Assembly: GCA_965203525.1 (NCBI GenBank)
Contig: OZ241898.1
Coordinates: forward strand, 4,836,001-4,900,000
Reading direction: 5' to 3'
Origin: WTFV01 sp965203525
GTDB taxonomy: Bacteria; Acidobacteriota; Vicinamibacteria; Vicinamibacterales; UBA8438
Length of the DNA: 64,000 nt
This document shows, in pieces, positions 1 to 9,910 of the stretch. The notes under the pieces were generated by a model. It ran no database searches. It was not told the origin of the DNA and saw only the letters and a list, made by a program, of their open reading frames with translations. Each line of letters opens with the position of its first letter. Position 1 is the first letter of the stretch. The position numbers were made by a program, and so were the translations under genes.

Positions 1-3000
1 GTACCCGATGTCGCCGTGCCACCCGTACCCTCCGCGTAGTTCACGGTTACCTGCCGGCCGCTGGCCGGACTCAGCGTCACCGTGAACGTCAGGTTCGCCG
101 AGCCGCTGTTTCCTTCCGTCACGCTCGGCGAATCGATCGACAGCGTCGGCGCCGCGTCGTCGTCGGTGATCGTCAGCGTCACCGACGAAGGCTGCGTGAT
201 TCCCTGCGAGTTCGTCGCCGAGCCGGACACGGTCACGCTCTTGTCCGCCTCGTCCCGCGTGTTGTCCACCGCGGTCACTGTCACGGTTCCGCTGCTGCTC
301 GTGTCCCCCGCCGCGATGGTCAGCGTCGGGCTGGCGCTCAGGCTGAAGTCGCCGTTCGCCGTGTTCGCCCCCGCCGCCGCGGAAACCGTCACCGTCGTCT
401 GCTGGCTGGACGCCCGGTCCAGGCTCGCGGTCACCGTCGCCGAGTTGGTCGCGCCGCTCTCCGCGATCGAGGTCCGCGACAGAGACAGCGTCACCGTCGG
501 CGCCGCGTCGTCGTCGTTGATCGTCAGCGTCACCGCCGCCGGCTGCGTGATTCCCCGGCTGTTGGTCGCCGAACCGGACACGGTCACGCTCTTGTCCGCC
601 TCGTCGGTGGAGTTGTCCACCGCCGTCACCGTCACCGAACCCGTGCTGCTCGTGCTCCCGACTGCAATGGTGAGCGTCGTGTTGCTGCTCAGCGAGAAGT
701 CGCCCGCCGCCGCGTTCGCGCCCGGCGCCGCGGACACCGTGATGGTCGTCGCCGACGACGAAGGCCGGTCCAGGCTCGCGGTCACCGTCGCCGAATTGGT
801 CGCGCCGCTCTCGGTGATCGATGTCCGCGACAGAGACAGCGTCACCGTCGGCGCCGCATCGTCGTCGGTGATCGTCAGCGTCACCGACGAAGGCTGCGTG
901 ATCCCCTGACTGTTGGTCGCCGAACCGGACACGGTCACGTTCTTGTCCGCCTCGTCGGTGGAGTTGTCCACCGCCGTCACCGTCACCGAACCCGTGCTGC
1001 TCGTGCTCCCGGCTGCAATGGTGAGCGTCGCGTTGCTGCTCAGCCGGAAGTCCCCGGCCACCGCGTTCGCACCGGCCGTCGCGGAAACCGTCACCGTCGT
1101 CTGCTGGCTCGACGCCCGATCCAGGCTCGCGGTCACCGTCGCCGAGTTGGTCGCCCCGCTCTCCGCGATCGAACTCCGCGACAGAGACAGCGTCACCGTC
1201 GGCGCATCGTCGTCGTCGGTGATCGTCAGCGTCACCGACGAAGGCTGCGTGATCCCCTGACCGTTGGTCGCCGAACCGGACACGGTCACGCTCTTGTCCG
1301 CCTCGTCGGTGGAGTTGTCCACCGCCGTCACCGTCACCGACCCCGTGCTGCTCGTGCTCCCGGCTGCAATGGTGAGCGTCGCGTTGCTGCTCAGCGAGAA
1401 GTCGCCCGCCGCCGCGTTCGCGCCCGCCGCCGCGGACACCGTCACCGTCGTCGACGCCGACGAAGGCCGATCCAGCGTCGCCGTCACTGTCGCCGAGTTG
1501 GTCGCCCCGCTCTCCGCGATCGAACTCCGCGACAGAGACAGCGTCACCGTCGGCGCCGCGTCGTCGTCGGTGATCGTCAGCGTCACCGACGAAGGCTGCG
1601 TGATCCCCTGCGAGTTGGTCGCCGAAGCCGACACGGTCACGCTCTTGTCCGGGGCGTCCCGCGTGTTGTCCACCGCGGTCACCGTCACGGTTCCGCTGCT
1701 GCTCGTGCTGCCGGCCGCGATCTTCAACGTCGTGTTGCTGCTCAGCCGGAAGTCCCCCGCCGCCGTGTTCGCACCCGCCGCCGCTGCAACCGTCACCGTC
1801 GTCGACGCGGACGACGCCCGGTCCAGGCTCGCGGTCACCGTCGCCGAGTTGGTCGCGCCGCTCTCCGCGATCGAAGTCCGCGACGGCGACAGGGTCACCG
1901 TCGGCGCGTCGTCGTCGTCGGTGATCGTCCCGGCGCCGCTGCCCGCCGTGGCCGACACCGTCGCGTTCGTCGGGCTGCTCAGGGCCACCACCACCGTCTC
2001 GTTCGGCTCGTCGGTCGTGTCCCCGGTCACCGAGACCGTCACCGTCCTGCTCGTGTCCCCCGCCGCGAACGTCAGCATCCCGCCGCTCAGCGCCGTGTAG
2101 TCCGTGCCCGATGTCGCCGTGCCGCCCGTACCCTCCGCATACGCCACCGTCACCCGCTTGCCGCTGGCCGGACTCAGCGTCACCGTGAACGTCAGGTTCG
2201 CCGAGCCGCTGTTTCCCTCCGTCACGCTCGGCGCGTCGATCGACAGCGTCGGCGCGTCGTCGTCGTCGGTGATCGTCAGCGTCACCGACGAAGGCTGCGT
2301 GATCCCCTGGCTGTTGGTCGCCGTACCCGACACGGTCACGCTCTTGTCCGGGTCGTCCCGGCTGTTGTCCACCGCCGTGATCGTCACCGTCCCCGTGCTG
2401 CTCGTGCTGCCGGCCGCGATGGTCAGCGTCGGGCCGGCGCTCAGCGTGAAGTCCGTCGGCGCCGTGGCCGCCCCTGCCGCCGCCGCCACCGTCACCGTCG
2501 TGTCCTCGGACGACGCCCGATCCAGACTCGCGGTCACCGTCGCCGAGTTGGTCGCCCCGCTCTCCGCGATAGAACTCCGCGACAGCGCCAGGGTCACCGT
2601 CGGCGCGTCGTCGTCGTCGGTGATCGTTCCGGCGCCGCTGCCCGCCGTGGCCGACACGGTCGCGTTCGTGGGGCCGCTCAGGGCCACCACCACCGTCTCG
2701 TTCGGCTCGTCGGTCGTGTCCCCCCGCACCGAGACCGTCACCGTCTTGCTCGTGTCCCCCGCCGCGAAGGTCAGCGTCCCGCCGCTCAGCGCCGTGTAGT
2801 CGGTACCCGACGTCGCCGTGCCGCCCGTCCCCTCCGCGTACGCGACGGTGATCTCCTTCCCGCTGGCCGCGTCCAGACTCACCGTGAAGGTCAGGTCCGC
2901 CGAGCCGCCGTCTCCCTCCGTCACGCTCGGCGCGTCGATCGACAGCGTCGGCACATCGTCGTCGTCGGTGATCGCCAGCGTCACCGCCGAAGGCTGCGTG

Positions 3001-6000
3001 ATCCCCTGGCTGTTGGTCGCCGTACCCGACACGGTCACGCTCTTGTCCGCCTCGTCCCGCGTGTCGTCCACCGCCGTGACCGTCACGGTTCCGCTGCTGC
3101 TCGTCGCCCCCGCCGCGATGGTCAGCGTCGGGCTGGCGCTCAGCGTGAAGTCCGTCGCCGCCGTGGCCGCCCCCGCCGCCGCCGCCACCGTCACCGTCGT
3201 GTCCTCGGACGACGCCCGGTCCAGGCTCGCGGTCACCGTCGCCGAGTTGGTCGCGCCGCTCTCCGCTATCGAGGTCCGGGACAGCGCCAGGGTCACCGTC
3301 GGGACATCGTCGTCGTCGTTGATCGTCCCCGTCCCCGTGCCGGCGGTGCTCGACACGGTCGCGTTCGTGGGGCTGCTCAGGGCCACCACCACCGTCTCGT
3401 TCGGCTCGTCGGCCGTGTCCCCCCGCACCGACACCGTCACCGTCTTGCTCGTGTCGCCGGCAGCGAAGGTCAGGGTGCCGCCGCTGATCGCGGCGTAGTC
3501 CGTTCCGCTCCGGGCCGATCCCGTCCCGGCGTCCGCGTAGGCGACGGTGATCGACCGCCCGCTGGCCGCGTCGAGGGTCACGGTGAAGGCCAGGTCGGTG
3601 GCGCCGCTGTCGCCCTCGCTCACGCTCGGGGAGGAGATCGAGAGTGACGGCTCGTCGTCGTCGTCGGTGATCGTGCCCGTGCCGGAGTCGCCGGAGGTGC
3701 TGATCGTCGCCTCCTTCGCGCTCGTCAACTTGATCGAAACGGTCTCGTCGCCTTCGTCCAGATCGTCTCCGGTAACCGATACCGCGATCGTCTTCCCGGT
3801 CTCCCCGGGGGTGAAGGTGACCTTGCCGCTCCCCACGGCCGTGTAGTCCGTCCCTGATTCGGCCGTGCTCTCGGTGGTGTCTTCGCCGTAGGCGACTTCG
3901 ACGGTCTTGCCGCTCGCCGCGCTGAGACGCACGGTGAACCCCAGCAGCGCCGTGTCGCCGTCGTCGCCCTCGGTGACGCTCGGCGAGTCGATCGCCGCCG
4001 TCGGCGCCGGGTCGTCGTCGGTGATGGTCAGCGTCACCGCGGACGGGTCCCGGACTTCGAGGTCGCTCGCCGCCGAGCCGGACACGGTGACGCTCCTCGT
4101 CGGCTGATCGGTGGCGTTGTCCACCGCGGTGATCGTCACCGTTCCGGTGCTCGAAGTCGCGCCGGCGGCGATCCGGAGTTCGGTGTTCGAACTCAGCCGG
4201 AAGTCGGAAGCGGCGGCGTTCGTCCCCGCCGCCGCGGACACCGTGACCACCGTCTCCCGGCCGGTCACGCGGTCCAGCGTCGCCGTAACCGTGCTCACCT
4301 CGTCCCGGCCGCCTTCCGCGAGGGAATCCGGGGAGAGCGACAGGGTCACCGTCGCGGCATCGTCGTCGTCGGTGATCGTGCCCGTGGCGGACGCCGTCGA
4401 GATCGTCGCGTTCACGGGATCGCTGAGTTCGAGGACGACGGTCTCGTTCGGTTCGTCGGTCTCGTCCCCGGTAACGGAAACCGTCACGGTCTTGCTCGTT
4501 TCGCCGGCCGCGAAAGTGAGCGTTCCCGCCGGGAGCGCGGCGTAGTCCGCGCCGGAAGCCGCCGTTCCCGTGCCCGCGTCCTCGTACTCCACGGTGACCG
4601 ACTTCCCGCTCGCCGCGCTCAGGCTCACGGTGAAGTCCAGCGTCGTCGAGCCGTCGTCCCCTTCGGTGACGCTCCCGGAGGAGATGCCCAGTTGCGGTGC
4701 GTCGTCGTCGTCGGTGATCGTCCCCGTCGCGCGTCGCGACGACTCGGTGAGCGTGAGGTGTCTGCTGGTCAGGAGCAGGTCCAGGGTCTCGTCTTCTTCG
4801 TCCGTCGTGTCTCCCTTCACCGGGACGGACACCGTCTTGCTCGTTTCCCCCGGCGCGAAGGTCAGGGTTCCGCGAACTTCCTCGTAATCCCGGGTGTCCG
4901 CGGTCCCGGCGACGTCCCGGTATGGGACCTCGACCGTACGCCCGCTGGCCGACCCCAGGGTCACCGTGAAGTCGAGGTTCCGGCGTCCGCTGTCGCCTTC
5001 GGCGACGGTGGGCGAGTCGATGGAGACGGTCGGCGGGGCGTCGTCGTCCACGATGATGCCGGTTCCGGTCGTCGTGGCGGCGTTGTCGGTGAAAGTGGCG
5101 TTCGTCGCGTTGCTCAACCGCAGGACGAGCGTCTCGTGGTTCTCTTCGTCCACCGTGTCGTCCAGCGTCTGCACCTGGATGTACTCGACCAGACTGCCCA
5201 TCGTCAGGGTCCCGGAGGTCACCGCCGTGTAGTCCGCCCCGGAGGTCGCCGTGCCCGTGCCGGCGTCGGCGTAGTCCACGGTGACCGTCCCGGAAGCCAG
5301 CGAATCCATCGTCACCCGGAACCGCATGACGCCGCCTTCGCCGGTGTACTGATGCACCGGAGAGATCGTCAGGTACGGCGGCAGCGCGCCGTCCGAAATC
5401 GTCGAGCGGATCGTCGCCTGTCCGATCGTCGCGTTCGTCGCGTTGCTGAGCCCCACGACCACCGTCTCGACCGGTTCGGTCACTCCGTCCTTCAGCCCCT
5501 CCAGGTAGATCCACTTTTGCTGCTCGCCGGCGGCGAAGGTCAGCGTGCCGCCCAGGACCGTGCTGCCGCCGCGCAGGACGTTCGCGAAGTCGCGTCCGGC
5601 GCGGTAGTCCTGGCCGGCGGTCGCGGTGCCGGAAGTCACCGCGTAGTCCACGGTGACGCCCTCGCCGCGGGCGGGGTGGGAGAGGATGACCTCGAACCCG
5701 ATGGCGAAGGTCGTTCCGGTCCCGGCGCTGCTCTCGCTGGTCCGGTGCCCGCGGGTGTTGATGAAGATCGGGGAAGAGCCCGAAGGCAGGTCGTCGTCCA
5801 CGATGGTCAGCGAAGCCGGGCGCACGGCCGCCGTCGCCGCGGTGCCGGAGCCGGTGGTGTAACGGGCGCGGCCGGAAACCGCGAGCGCGCGGTCGGGGGC
5901 GTCGGTCGGGTTGTTCGACGCGGTGAGGGTCAACGTGTTCTCGCTGGTCGTCGAACCGGCCCGGATGACGATCGCGGTGTCGGGGACCCCATAGACACCG

Positions 6001-9000
6001 AGAAGTCCGGAGACGGCCACCTCGATGTCCGAGGAAAAGGCGCTCGACAGCGCCGCCCGGATCGTCGCCCACCCCCCGGCTTCGGAGATGCGCGCCGGCG
6101 AGACGGACAGGATCACCGTCGGCGCTCCGTCGTCGTCGGTCAGCGTGAGGACGGCGCCGGTGACCGCGCCGACGCCGAGCGGGTTGGAGGCGGTCCCGGT
6201 CACTATCGGCGTCCGGTCCACCTCGTCCGCGCCGTTGTCCACCGCGGTCACCGTCACCGTGTCGGCGGCGTTCGCGGTGGCGCCGGCGGGTATGGTGATC
6301 GTCGCGTCGCTTCCGACGGTGTAGGCGCCGGACACCGGGGAGATCGTGATCGTGGTCGCGGCCTCCGAGGCCACGCCGAGGGTGGCCGAGACCCGCGCCG
6401 TTCCGCCGTTCTCCGGAACGGAACCCGGGGACACCGACAGGGTCACCCGCGGCGGCGACTCGTCGTCGGTGGTGCTGACGGACACTTCCCGCGGGCCGAG
6501 CCGGCCGTATCCGACGTCGGTGGTCGCGGGCCGGCCGAGGCGCACGGCGTACCTCCGATCGCCGTCGTGGAAGTCGTCGTCCACTCCGGTCACCGTGACC
6601 GTCCGCGGCGAGTTCCAGTTCGTGGGAGTGAAGGTGAGGTTCGTCGGGCTGACGGTTCCTTCGCCGGAGTCGGTGCTCGAGAGCGCCACCGACACGCTCG
6701 CCGTGGGACGGCTCGCCAGCCGCACGGTGAAGGTGGCGGCGCCGCCCGCCTCCGTCGCCTGGCCGCTGACGGCGGAGGTCACCAGCGCGGCGTCGTCGTC
6801 CCGGATGACGATTTGCTGCGCCGGGAAAGAGCAGCCGGCGACGTTCAGGACGGCGACGTTCATCCGCAGCGTGCGGGTCTCGAAATCGTTGTTGTCCCGC
6901 GCCGTGATCGTGAAGGTCGAGGTGGTTCTCGCGGCGCCCCCCGGGGCGCCCAGCAGCCAGCCGCCGCCGGACTGGGCGGTCCCGCTCCCGGTCACCGTGA
7001 AATGCGTCCCTCGCGTCGCTCCGGAGAAACTGAACAGCACCTGGACGACGGCGAGGTCGGGGGCGAGCGCCTGCACCGTTACGGTGGCGGTCCCGCCGTT
7101 TTCGTCGATGGTCCCCCGGGACACCGCGAACTGCAGGTCGACTCCCCCCGAGGCGCACGAGCCGCCGGGGCTCGCGTCGTCGTCGGTGATCGTGAGGGCG
7201 GCGCCGGTCACCGCGCCCGCGCCGACCGCGTTGCTCGCCGAACCGGTGACCGTGTACCTCCGGTCCGGCTCGTCGGAGGTGTTGTCCATGGCGGTGAGGG
7301 TCACCGTGTCCGCGCTGTTCGCGGTCGCGCCGGCGGGGATGGTGATGGACGCATCCGCGGGAACCGTCCAGGCCAGCGACCGGGCGGGGATGGCGATCGT
7401 CGTCGCTGCGCTCGATGCGTGGCTCAGCGTCGCCGAGACCGCCGTCGTGCCGGAGGCCTCCGAGATCGAGCCCGACGACAGCGAGAGCGTCACCGTGGGC
7501 GGGTCGTCGTCGTCGGTGATCGTTCCGGTGGCGGTGGCGGCGCCGAGCGAGGCGTTCACCGCGTTGCGGAGTACCACGACGACCGTTTCGTTCGGTTCGT
7601 CGGTGGTGTCGCCGATGGTGGCGACCGTGACCGTTCGACGCGTCACGCCCGCGGCGAAGGTCAGCGTCCCGGAAACGGCCGTGTAGTCCGTTCCGGAGAC
7701 CGCCGTGCCGCCGGTTCCCTCGGCGTAGTCCACGGTGATCTCGCGGCCGCTCGCGGCGCCGAGCGACACGGTGAACTCCAGGTCGTTCGAGCCGCTGTCC
7801 CCCTCGGCCGCCCGCGCCGAGGCGATGGACACCGTCGGAGGGGCGTCGTCGTCCGTGATGGTCCCGGTGCCGGAGGCGGTGGAGATCGTCGCGTTCACCG
7901 GGTTCGACAGGATTACCGTCACCGTTTCGTCGTTTTCGTCCGTCGCGTCGGTCGTGACCGGGACGGAAATGGTTTCGGTGGTGTCGTTCGCGGCGAAGGT
8001 CAGCGTCCCGGAAACGGCCGTGTAGTCCGTTCCGGAGACCGCCGTACCGCCGGTCCCGGTGGCGTAGTCCACGGTGACCCCGGCCGAACTGGCCGCGCTC
8101 AGCGTCACGGTGAAGGTCAGGTCCGTCGAACCCCCGGTTCCTTCCGTGACCGTCGCTCCCGCGATCGAGAGCGACGGGCCGGCTTCGTCGTCGGTGATCG
8201 TTCCGATCCCGGTGGCGGTCCCCAGCGTGGCGTTCGTCGGGTTGCTCAGCACGACGCGGATCGTTTCGTTCCTCTCTATGGCGGTGTCACCGGTTACGGA
8301 CACCGCGATGCGCTTGCTCGTCTCGCCGGCGGCGAAGGTCAGCGTTCCCGGGGCGAGCGCGGTGTAGTCGACGCCGGCCGTGGCGGTGCCGCCGGCGCCC
8401 TCGGCGTAATGCACGGTGACCCGTCTCCCGCTCGGCCCGCTCAGGGACACGGTGTATTGCAGCGTGCGCGAGCCGCCGTCCCCCTCGGTGATGCTCGGCG
8501 AGTCGATCGAGACGGTGCGCGCGCCGTCGTCGTCGATGATCGTCCCGGTTCCGGCCGCGCGGGCGATGGTCGCGTTCTCCGGCTTCGACAGCGTCACCAC
8601 CACGGTTTCGTTCGATTCGGCCTTCGTGTCCGGAATCACCGAGACGGTGACCGTCTTCCTGGCGTCCCCCGCGGCGAAGGTCAGGGTTCCCGGGGCGAGC
8701 GCGTTGTAGTCGGCGCCGGCCGTGGCGGTGCCGCCGGCGCCCTCGGCGTATCCGACGGTCACCTCCTTCGTGCTCGCCGGGGCGAGCGTCACCGTGAAGG
8801 TGAGGTTCACCATGCCCGCGTCGCCTTCGTTGACGCGCGGCGAATCGATGGAGAGCGCCGGAACCGTGTCGTCGTCGGCGATCGTCCCGGTTCCGGCCGC
8901 GGTTCCGACCGCGGCGCCGTCGGCCTTGCCCAGCGCCACCACCACGGTTTCGTCCGACTCGGCCGCCGTATCGCCGATCACGGACACGGTGATGGTCTTG

Positions 9001-9296
9001 CTCGTTTCCCCCGCGGCGAAGGTCAGGGTTCCCGGAGCGAGCGCGTTGTAGTCGGCGCCGGCCGTGGCGGTGCCGGTCCGGGAGTCCGCGTAGGGCACCG
9101 TGACCGTCTTGTCGCCCGCCGGAGCGAGCGTCACCGTGAAGGTCAGGGAGGTGGAGCCGCTGGCGCCCTCGGCGACGCGCGGCGAATCGATGGAGAGGGT
9201 CGGCGCCCCGTCCTGCGCGGCGGTGGCGTCGGCGAACGTCCAGGCGGCGGCGGTCAGCAGTCCGACGACGAGTCTTGCGGTACGAAGGGGGCTCAT
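1..9296 (-). CDS. giant secreted Calx-beta repeat protein (5' part; runs off left edge)
   Basis: The minus-strand frame from ATG 9296 stays open to the left edge, giving at least 3098 residues with no C-terminus in view. The start MSPLRTARLVVGLLTAAAW looks like a signal peptide ending near ATAAQDGAP. After it come about 26 domains of 110-117 residues, most ending in a GTITDDD or TLTITDDD turn followed by a new SIDSP or VTLSLS strand. This is the Calx-beta signature: acidic DDD turn, GTLTFAAG strand and DETVVV strand. Calx-beta domains bind calcium and stack into long extracellular fibres, so a surface adhesin or matrix protein is likely. Around 5390 and 5790 the units are degenerate, while the left 2 kb holds near-identical units. 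No anchor or sorting domain is visible because the C-terminus lies outside. Plus-strand frames across this region are mirror-image shadows of the repeat. Confidence 0.9.
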   Translation of the reverse strand, partial: MSPLRTARLVVGLLTAAAWTFADATAAQDGAPTLSIDSPRVAEGASGSTSLTFTVTLAPAGDKTVTVPYADSRTGTATAGADYNALAPGTLTFAAGETSKTITVSVIGDTAAESDETVVVALGKADGAAVGTAAGTGTIADDDTVPALSIDSPRVNEGDAGMVNLTFTVTLAPASTKEVTVGYAEGAGGTATAGADYNALAPGTLTFAAGDARKTVTVSVIPDTKAESNETVVVTLSKPENATIARAAGTGTIIDDDGARTVSIDSPSITEGDGGSRTLQYTVSLSGPSGRRVTVHYAEGAGGTATAGVDYTALAPGTLTFAAGETSKRIAVSVTGDTAIERNETIRVVLSNPTNATLGTATGIGTITDDEAGPSLSIAGATVTEGTGGSTDLTFTVTLSAASSAGVTVDYATGTGGTAVSGTDYTAVSGTLTFAANDTTETISVPVTTDATDENDETVTVILSNPVNATISTASGTGTITDDDAPPTVSIASARAAEGDSGSNDLEFTVSLGAASGREITVDYAEGTGGTAVSGTDYTAVSGTLTFAAGVTRRTVTVATIGDTTDEPNETVVVVLRNAVNASLGAATATGTITDDDDPPTVTLSLSSGSISEASGTTAVSATLSHASSAATTIAIPARSLAWTVPADASITIPAGATANSADTVTLTAMDNTSDEPDRRYTVTGSASNAVGAGAVTGAALTITDDDASPGGSCASGGVDLQFAVSRGTIDENGGTATVTVQALAPDLAVVQVLFSFSGATRGTHFTVTGSGTAQSGGGWLLGAPGGAARTTSTFTITARDNNDFETRTLRMNVAVLNVAGCSFPAQQIVIRDDDAALVTSAVSGQATEAGGAATFTVRLASRPTASVSVALSSTDSGEGTVSPTNLTFTPTNWNSPRTVTVTGVDDDFHDGDRRYAVRLGRPATTDVGYGRLGPREVSVSTTDDESPPRVTLSVSPGSVPENGGTARVSATLGVASEAATTITISPVSGAYTVGSDATITIPAGATANAADTVTVTAVDNGADEVDRTPIVTGTASNPLGVGAVTGAVLTLTDDDGAPTVILSVSPARISEAGGWATIRAALSSAFSSDIEVAVSGLLGVYGVPDTAIVIRAGSTTSENTLTLTASNNPTDAPDRALAVSGRARYTTGSGTAATAAVRPASLTIVDDDLPSGSSPIFINTRGHRTSESSAGTGTTFAIGFEVILSHPARGEGVTVDYAVTSGTATAGQDYRAGRDFANVLRGGSTVLGGTLTFAAGEQQKWIYLEGLKDGVTEPVETVVVGLSNATNATIGQATIRSTISDGALPPYLTISPVHQYTGEGGVMRFRVTMDSLASGTVTVDYADAGTGTATSGADYTAVTSGTLTMGSLVEYIQVQTLDDTVDEENHETLVLRLSNATNATFTDNAATTTGTGIIVDDDAPPTVSIDSPTVAEGDSGRRNLDFTVTLGSASGRTVEVPYRDVAGTADTRDYEEVRGTLTFAPGETSKTVSVPVKGDTTDEEDETLDLLLTSRHLTLTESSRRATGTITDDDDAPQLGISSGSVTEGDDGSTTLDFTVSLSAASGKSVTVEYEDAGTGTAASGADYAALPAGTLTFAAGETSKTVTVSVTGDETDEPNETVVLELSDPVNATISTASATGTITDDDDAATVTLSLSPDSLAEGGRDEVSTVTATLDRVTGRETVVTVSAAAGTNAAASDFRLSSNTELRIAAGATSSTGTVTITAVDNATDQPTRSVTVSGSAASDLEVRDPSAVTLTITDDDPAPTAAIDSPSVTEGDDGDTALLGFTVRLSAASGKTVEVAYGEDTTESTAESGTDYTAVGSGKVTFTPGETGKTIAVSVTGDDLDEGDETVSIKLTSAKEATISTSGDSGTGTITDDDDEPSLSISSPSVSEGDSGATDLAFTVTLDAASGRSITVAYADAGTGSARSGTDYAAISGGTLTFAAGDTSKTVTVSVRGDTADEPNETVVVALSSPTNATVSSTAGTGTGTINDDDDVPTVTLALSRTSIAESGATNSATVTASLDRASSEDTTVTVAAAAGAATAATDFTLSASPTLTIAAGATSSSGTVTVTAVDDTRDEADKSVTVSGTATNSQGITQPSAVTLAITDDDDVPTLSIDAPSVTEGDGGSADLTFTVSLDAASGKEITVAYAEGTGGTATSGTDYTALSGGTLTFAAGDTSKTVTVSVRGDTTDEPNETVVVALSGPTNATVSATAGSGAGTITDDDDAPTVTLALSRSSIAESGATNSATVTASLDRASSEDTTVTVAAAAGAATAPTDFTLSAGPTLTIAAGSTSSTGTVTITAVDNSRDDPDKSVTVSGTATNSQGITQPSSVTLTITDDDDAPTLSIDAPSVTEGNSGSANLTFTVTLSPASGKRVTVAYAEGTGGTATSGTDYTALSGGMLTFAAGDTSRTVTVSVTGDTTDEPNETVVVALSSPTNATVSATAGSGAGTITDDDDAPTVTLSPSRTSIAESGATNSATVTASLDRASSASTTVTVAAAAGANTAAGDFRLSSNTTLKIAAGSTSSSGTVTVTAVDNTRDAPDKSVTVSASATNSQGITQPSSVTLTITDDDAAPTVTLSLSRSSIAESGATNSATVTATLDRPSSASTTVTVSAAAGANAAAGDFSLSSNATLTIAAGSTSSTGSVTVTAVDNSTDEADKSVTVSGSATNGQGITQPSSVTLTITDDDDAPTVTLSLSRSSIAESGATNSATVTASLDRASSQQTTVTVSATAGANAVAGDFRLSSNATLTIAAGSTSSTGSVTVTAVDNSTDEADKNVTVSGSATNSQGITQPSSVTLTITDDDAAPTVTLSLSRTSITESGATNSATVTASLDRPSSSATTITVSAAPGANAAAGDFSLSSNTTLTIAVGSTSSTGSVTVTAVDNSTDEADKSVTVSGSATNSRGITQPAAVTLTINDDDAAPTVTLSLSRTSIAESGATNSATVTASLDRASSQQTTVTVSAAAGANTANGDFSLSASPTLTIAAGDTSSSGTVTVTAVDNTRDEADKSVTVSGSATNSQGITQPSSVTLTITDDDAAPTLSIDSPSVTEGNSGSANLTFTVTLSPASGRQVTVNYAEGTGGTATSG
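165..1920 (-). repeat. five tandem 351-bp Calx-beta units
   Basis: The codon following the DDD turn lies at 165, 516, 867, 1218, 1569 and 1920, an exact 351-bp (117-residue) period over five units with high identity. Further right, at 1920, 2268, 2619, 2967 and 3318, the period alternates 348 and 351 bp, because two domain types (a TGTATAGADY type and a VTASLDRASS type) alternate. Such identity suggests recent tandem amplification and a length-variable gene. Confidence 0.85.
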
Positions 9297-9468
9297 GGCA
9301 CGGGGAATCTCGCGGCGCGGAGCGGTCCCCGGCTCGAGCGGCGACGTGCGTCTGCTGTTGCCGTCAGGTCGTGTTCAGGAAGCCGGATGCGCGACCGGCG
9401 CGGCGGCCCGACGATCAAGATGCGGCCCGGCCGGGCCGGATCCGCGGGCTGTCCGCCGCATTGCGGTG

Positions 9469-9486
9469 CCCCCCCCCCCCCCCCCC
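9469..9486. repeat. 18-nt homopolymer C tract
   Basis: Eighteen consecutive C (G on the minus strand) lie 173-190 bp upstream of the Calx-beta start codon. Homopolymers of this length slip easily. In promoter regions of surface-protein genes such tracts are known to give phase variation, but here the promoter position is not known. Confidence 0.9.
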
Positions 9487-9670
9487 GGTTTCGTCATGCC
9501 GTTTCGTCCTCCGCCTCCACACGTCACGTCTCGGCCGCCGGCCGGGCCGGGATCGTCGTCGCGCGCTCCGTGCGGCGGTTCCGTTGCAACCCGGGCGCGC
9601 CACGAACTCGCCGGTGCCGCCGCCCCCGGAAGCGCCGACCGGCTACGGATCGCGGAGGTTTCACTAAAAC

Positions 9671-9685
9671 TGAGACTCAATCTCA
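9671..9685. promoter_or_regulatory. palindrome TGAGA-N5-TCTCA in an AT-rich patch
   Basis: TGAGACTCAATCTCA is a perfect 5+5 inverted repeat flanked by A-rich sequence inside very GC-rich DNA. Shape and size recall Fur/Zur-type operator boxes, but the match is loose. It sits about 375 bp upstream of the Calx-beta ATG. On the minus strand a TTGAGA hexamer overlaps it and could serve as a -35 element. Operator identity is a guess. Confidence 0.3.
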
Positions 9686-9910
9686 AAATTCCGTACGCCG
9701 GGCGCCTTGCCCGGGGCGCGCCGGTACCGCGCACGAAACCGCGACTGCGCAGGAAACCGAACCGATGCGACGTTTCCGTGCCTCGCCGCGCGAATCCGTT
9801 GCGCGCGGGAGGCCGCCGAGCCGAACCGTTCCGGGAGTCAGAGCCGGGAAGGGGGCGCCAGCGGGTTGGTCGTCAGTCCTGCCGTAAGAATAACACGCCG
9901 CGCGGGACGG

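Larger units (their letters stand above)
9297..9910. other. 614-bp intergenic region upstream of the Calx-beta gene
   Basis: No protein-like reading is visible on either strand; the open frames here are GC-driven and have no family features. The region holds an 18-nt C run and a short palindrome in an AT-richer patch, listed separately. Both lie upstream of the Calx-beta gene and downstream of the NCS2 permease stop, so any regulatory role would most simply concern the Calx-beta gene. Confidence 0.6.

Noticed and set aside
82..9887. Long plus-strand frames, including one of 1731 codons at 4692-9887
   Set aside because: They are mirror readings of the minus-strand Calx-beta gene; the minus frame has regular domains, a signal peptide and no stop, while the plus frames are low-complexity.
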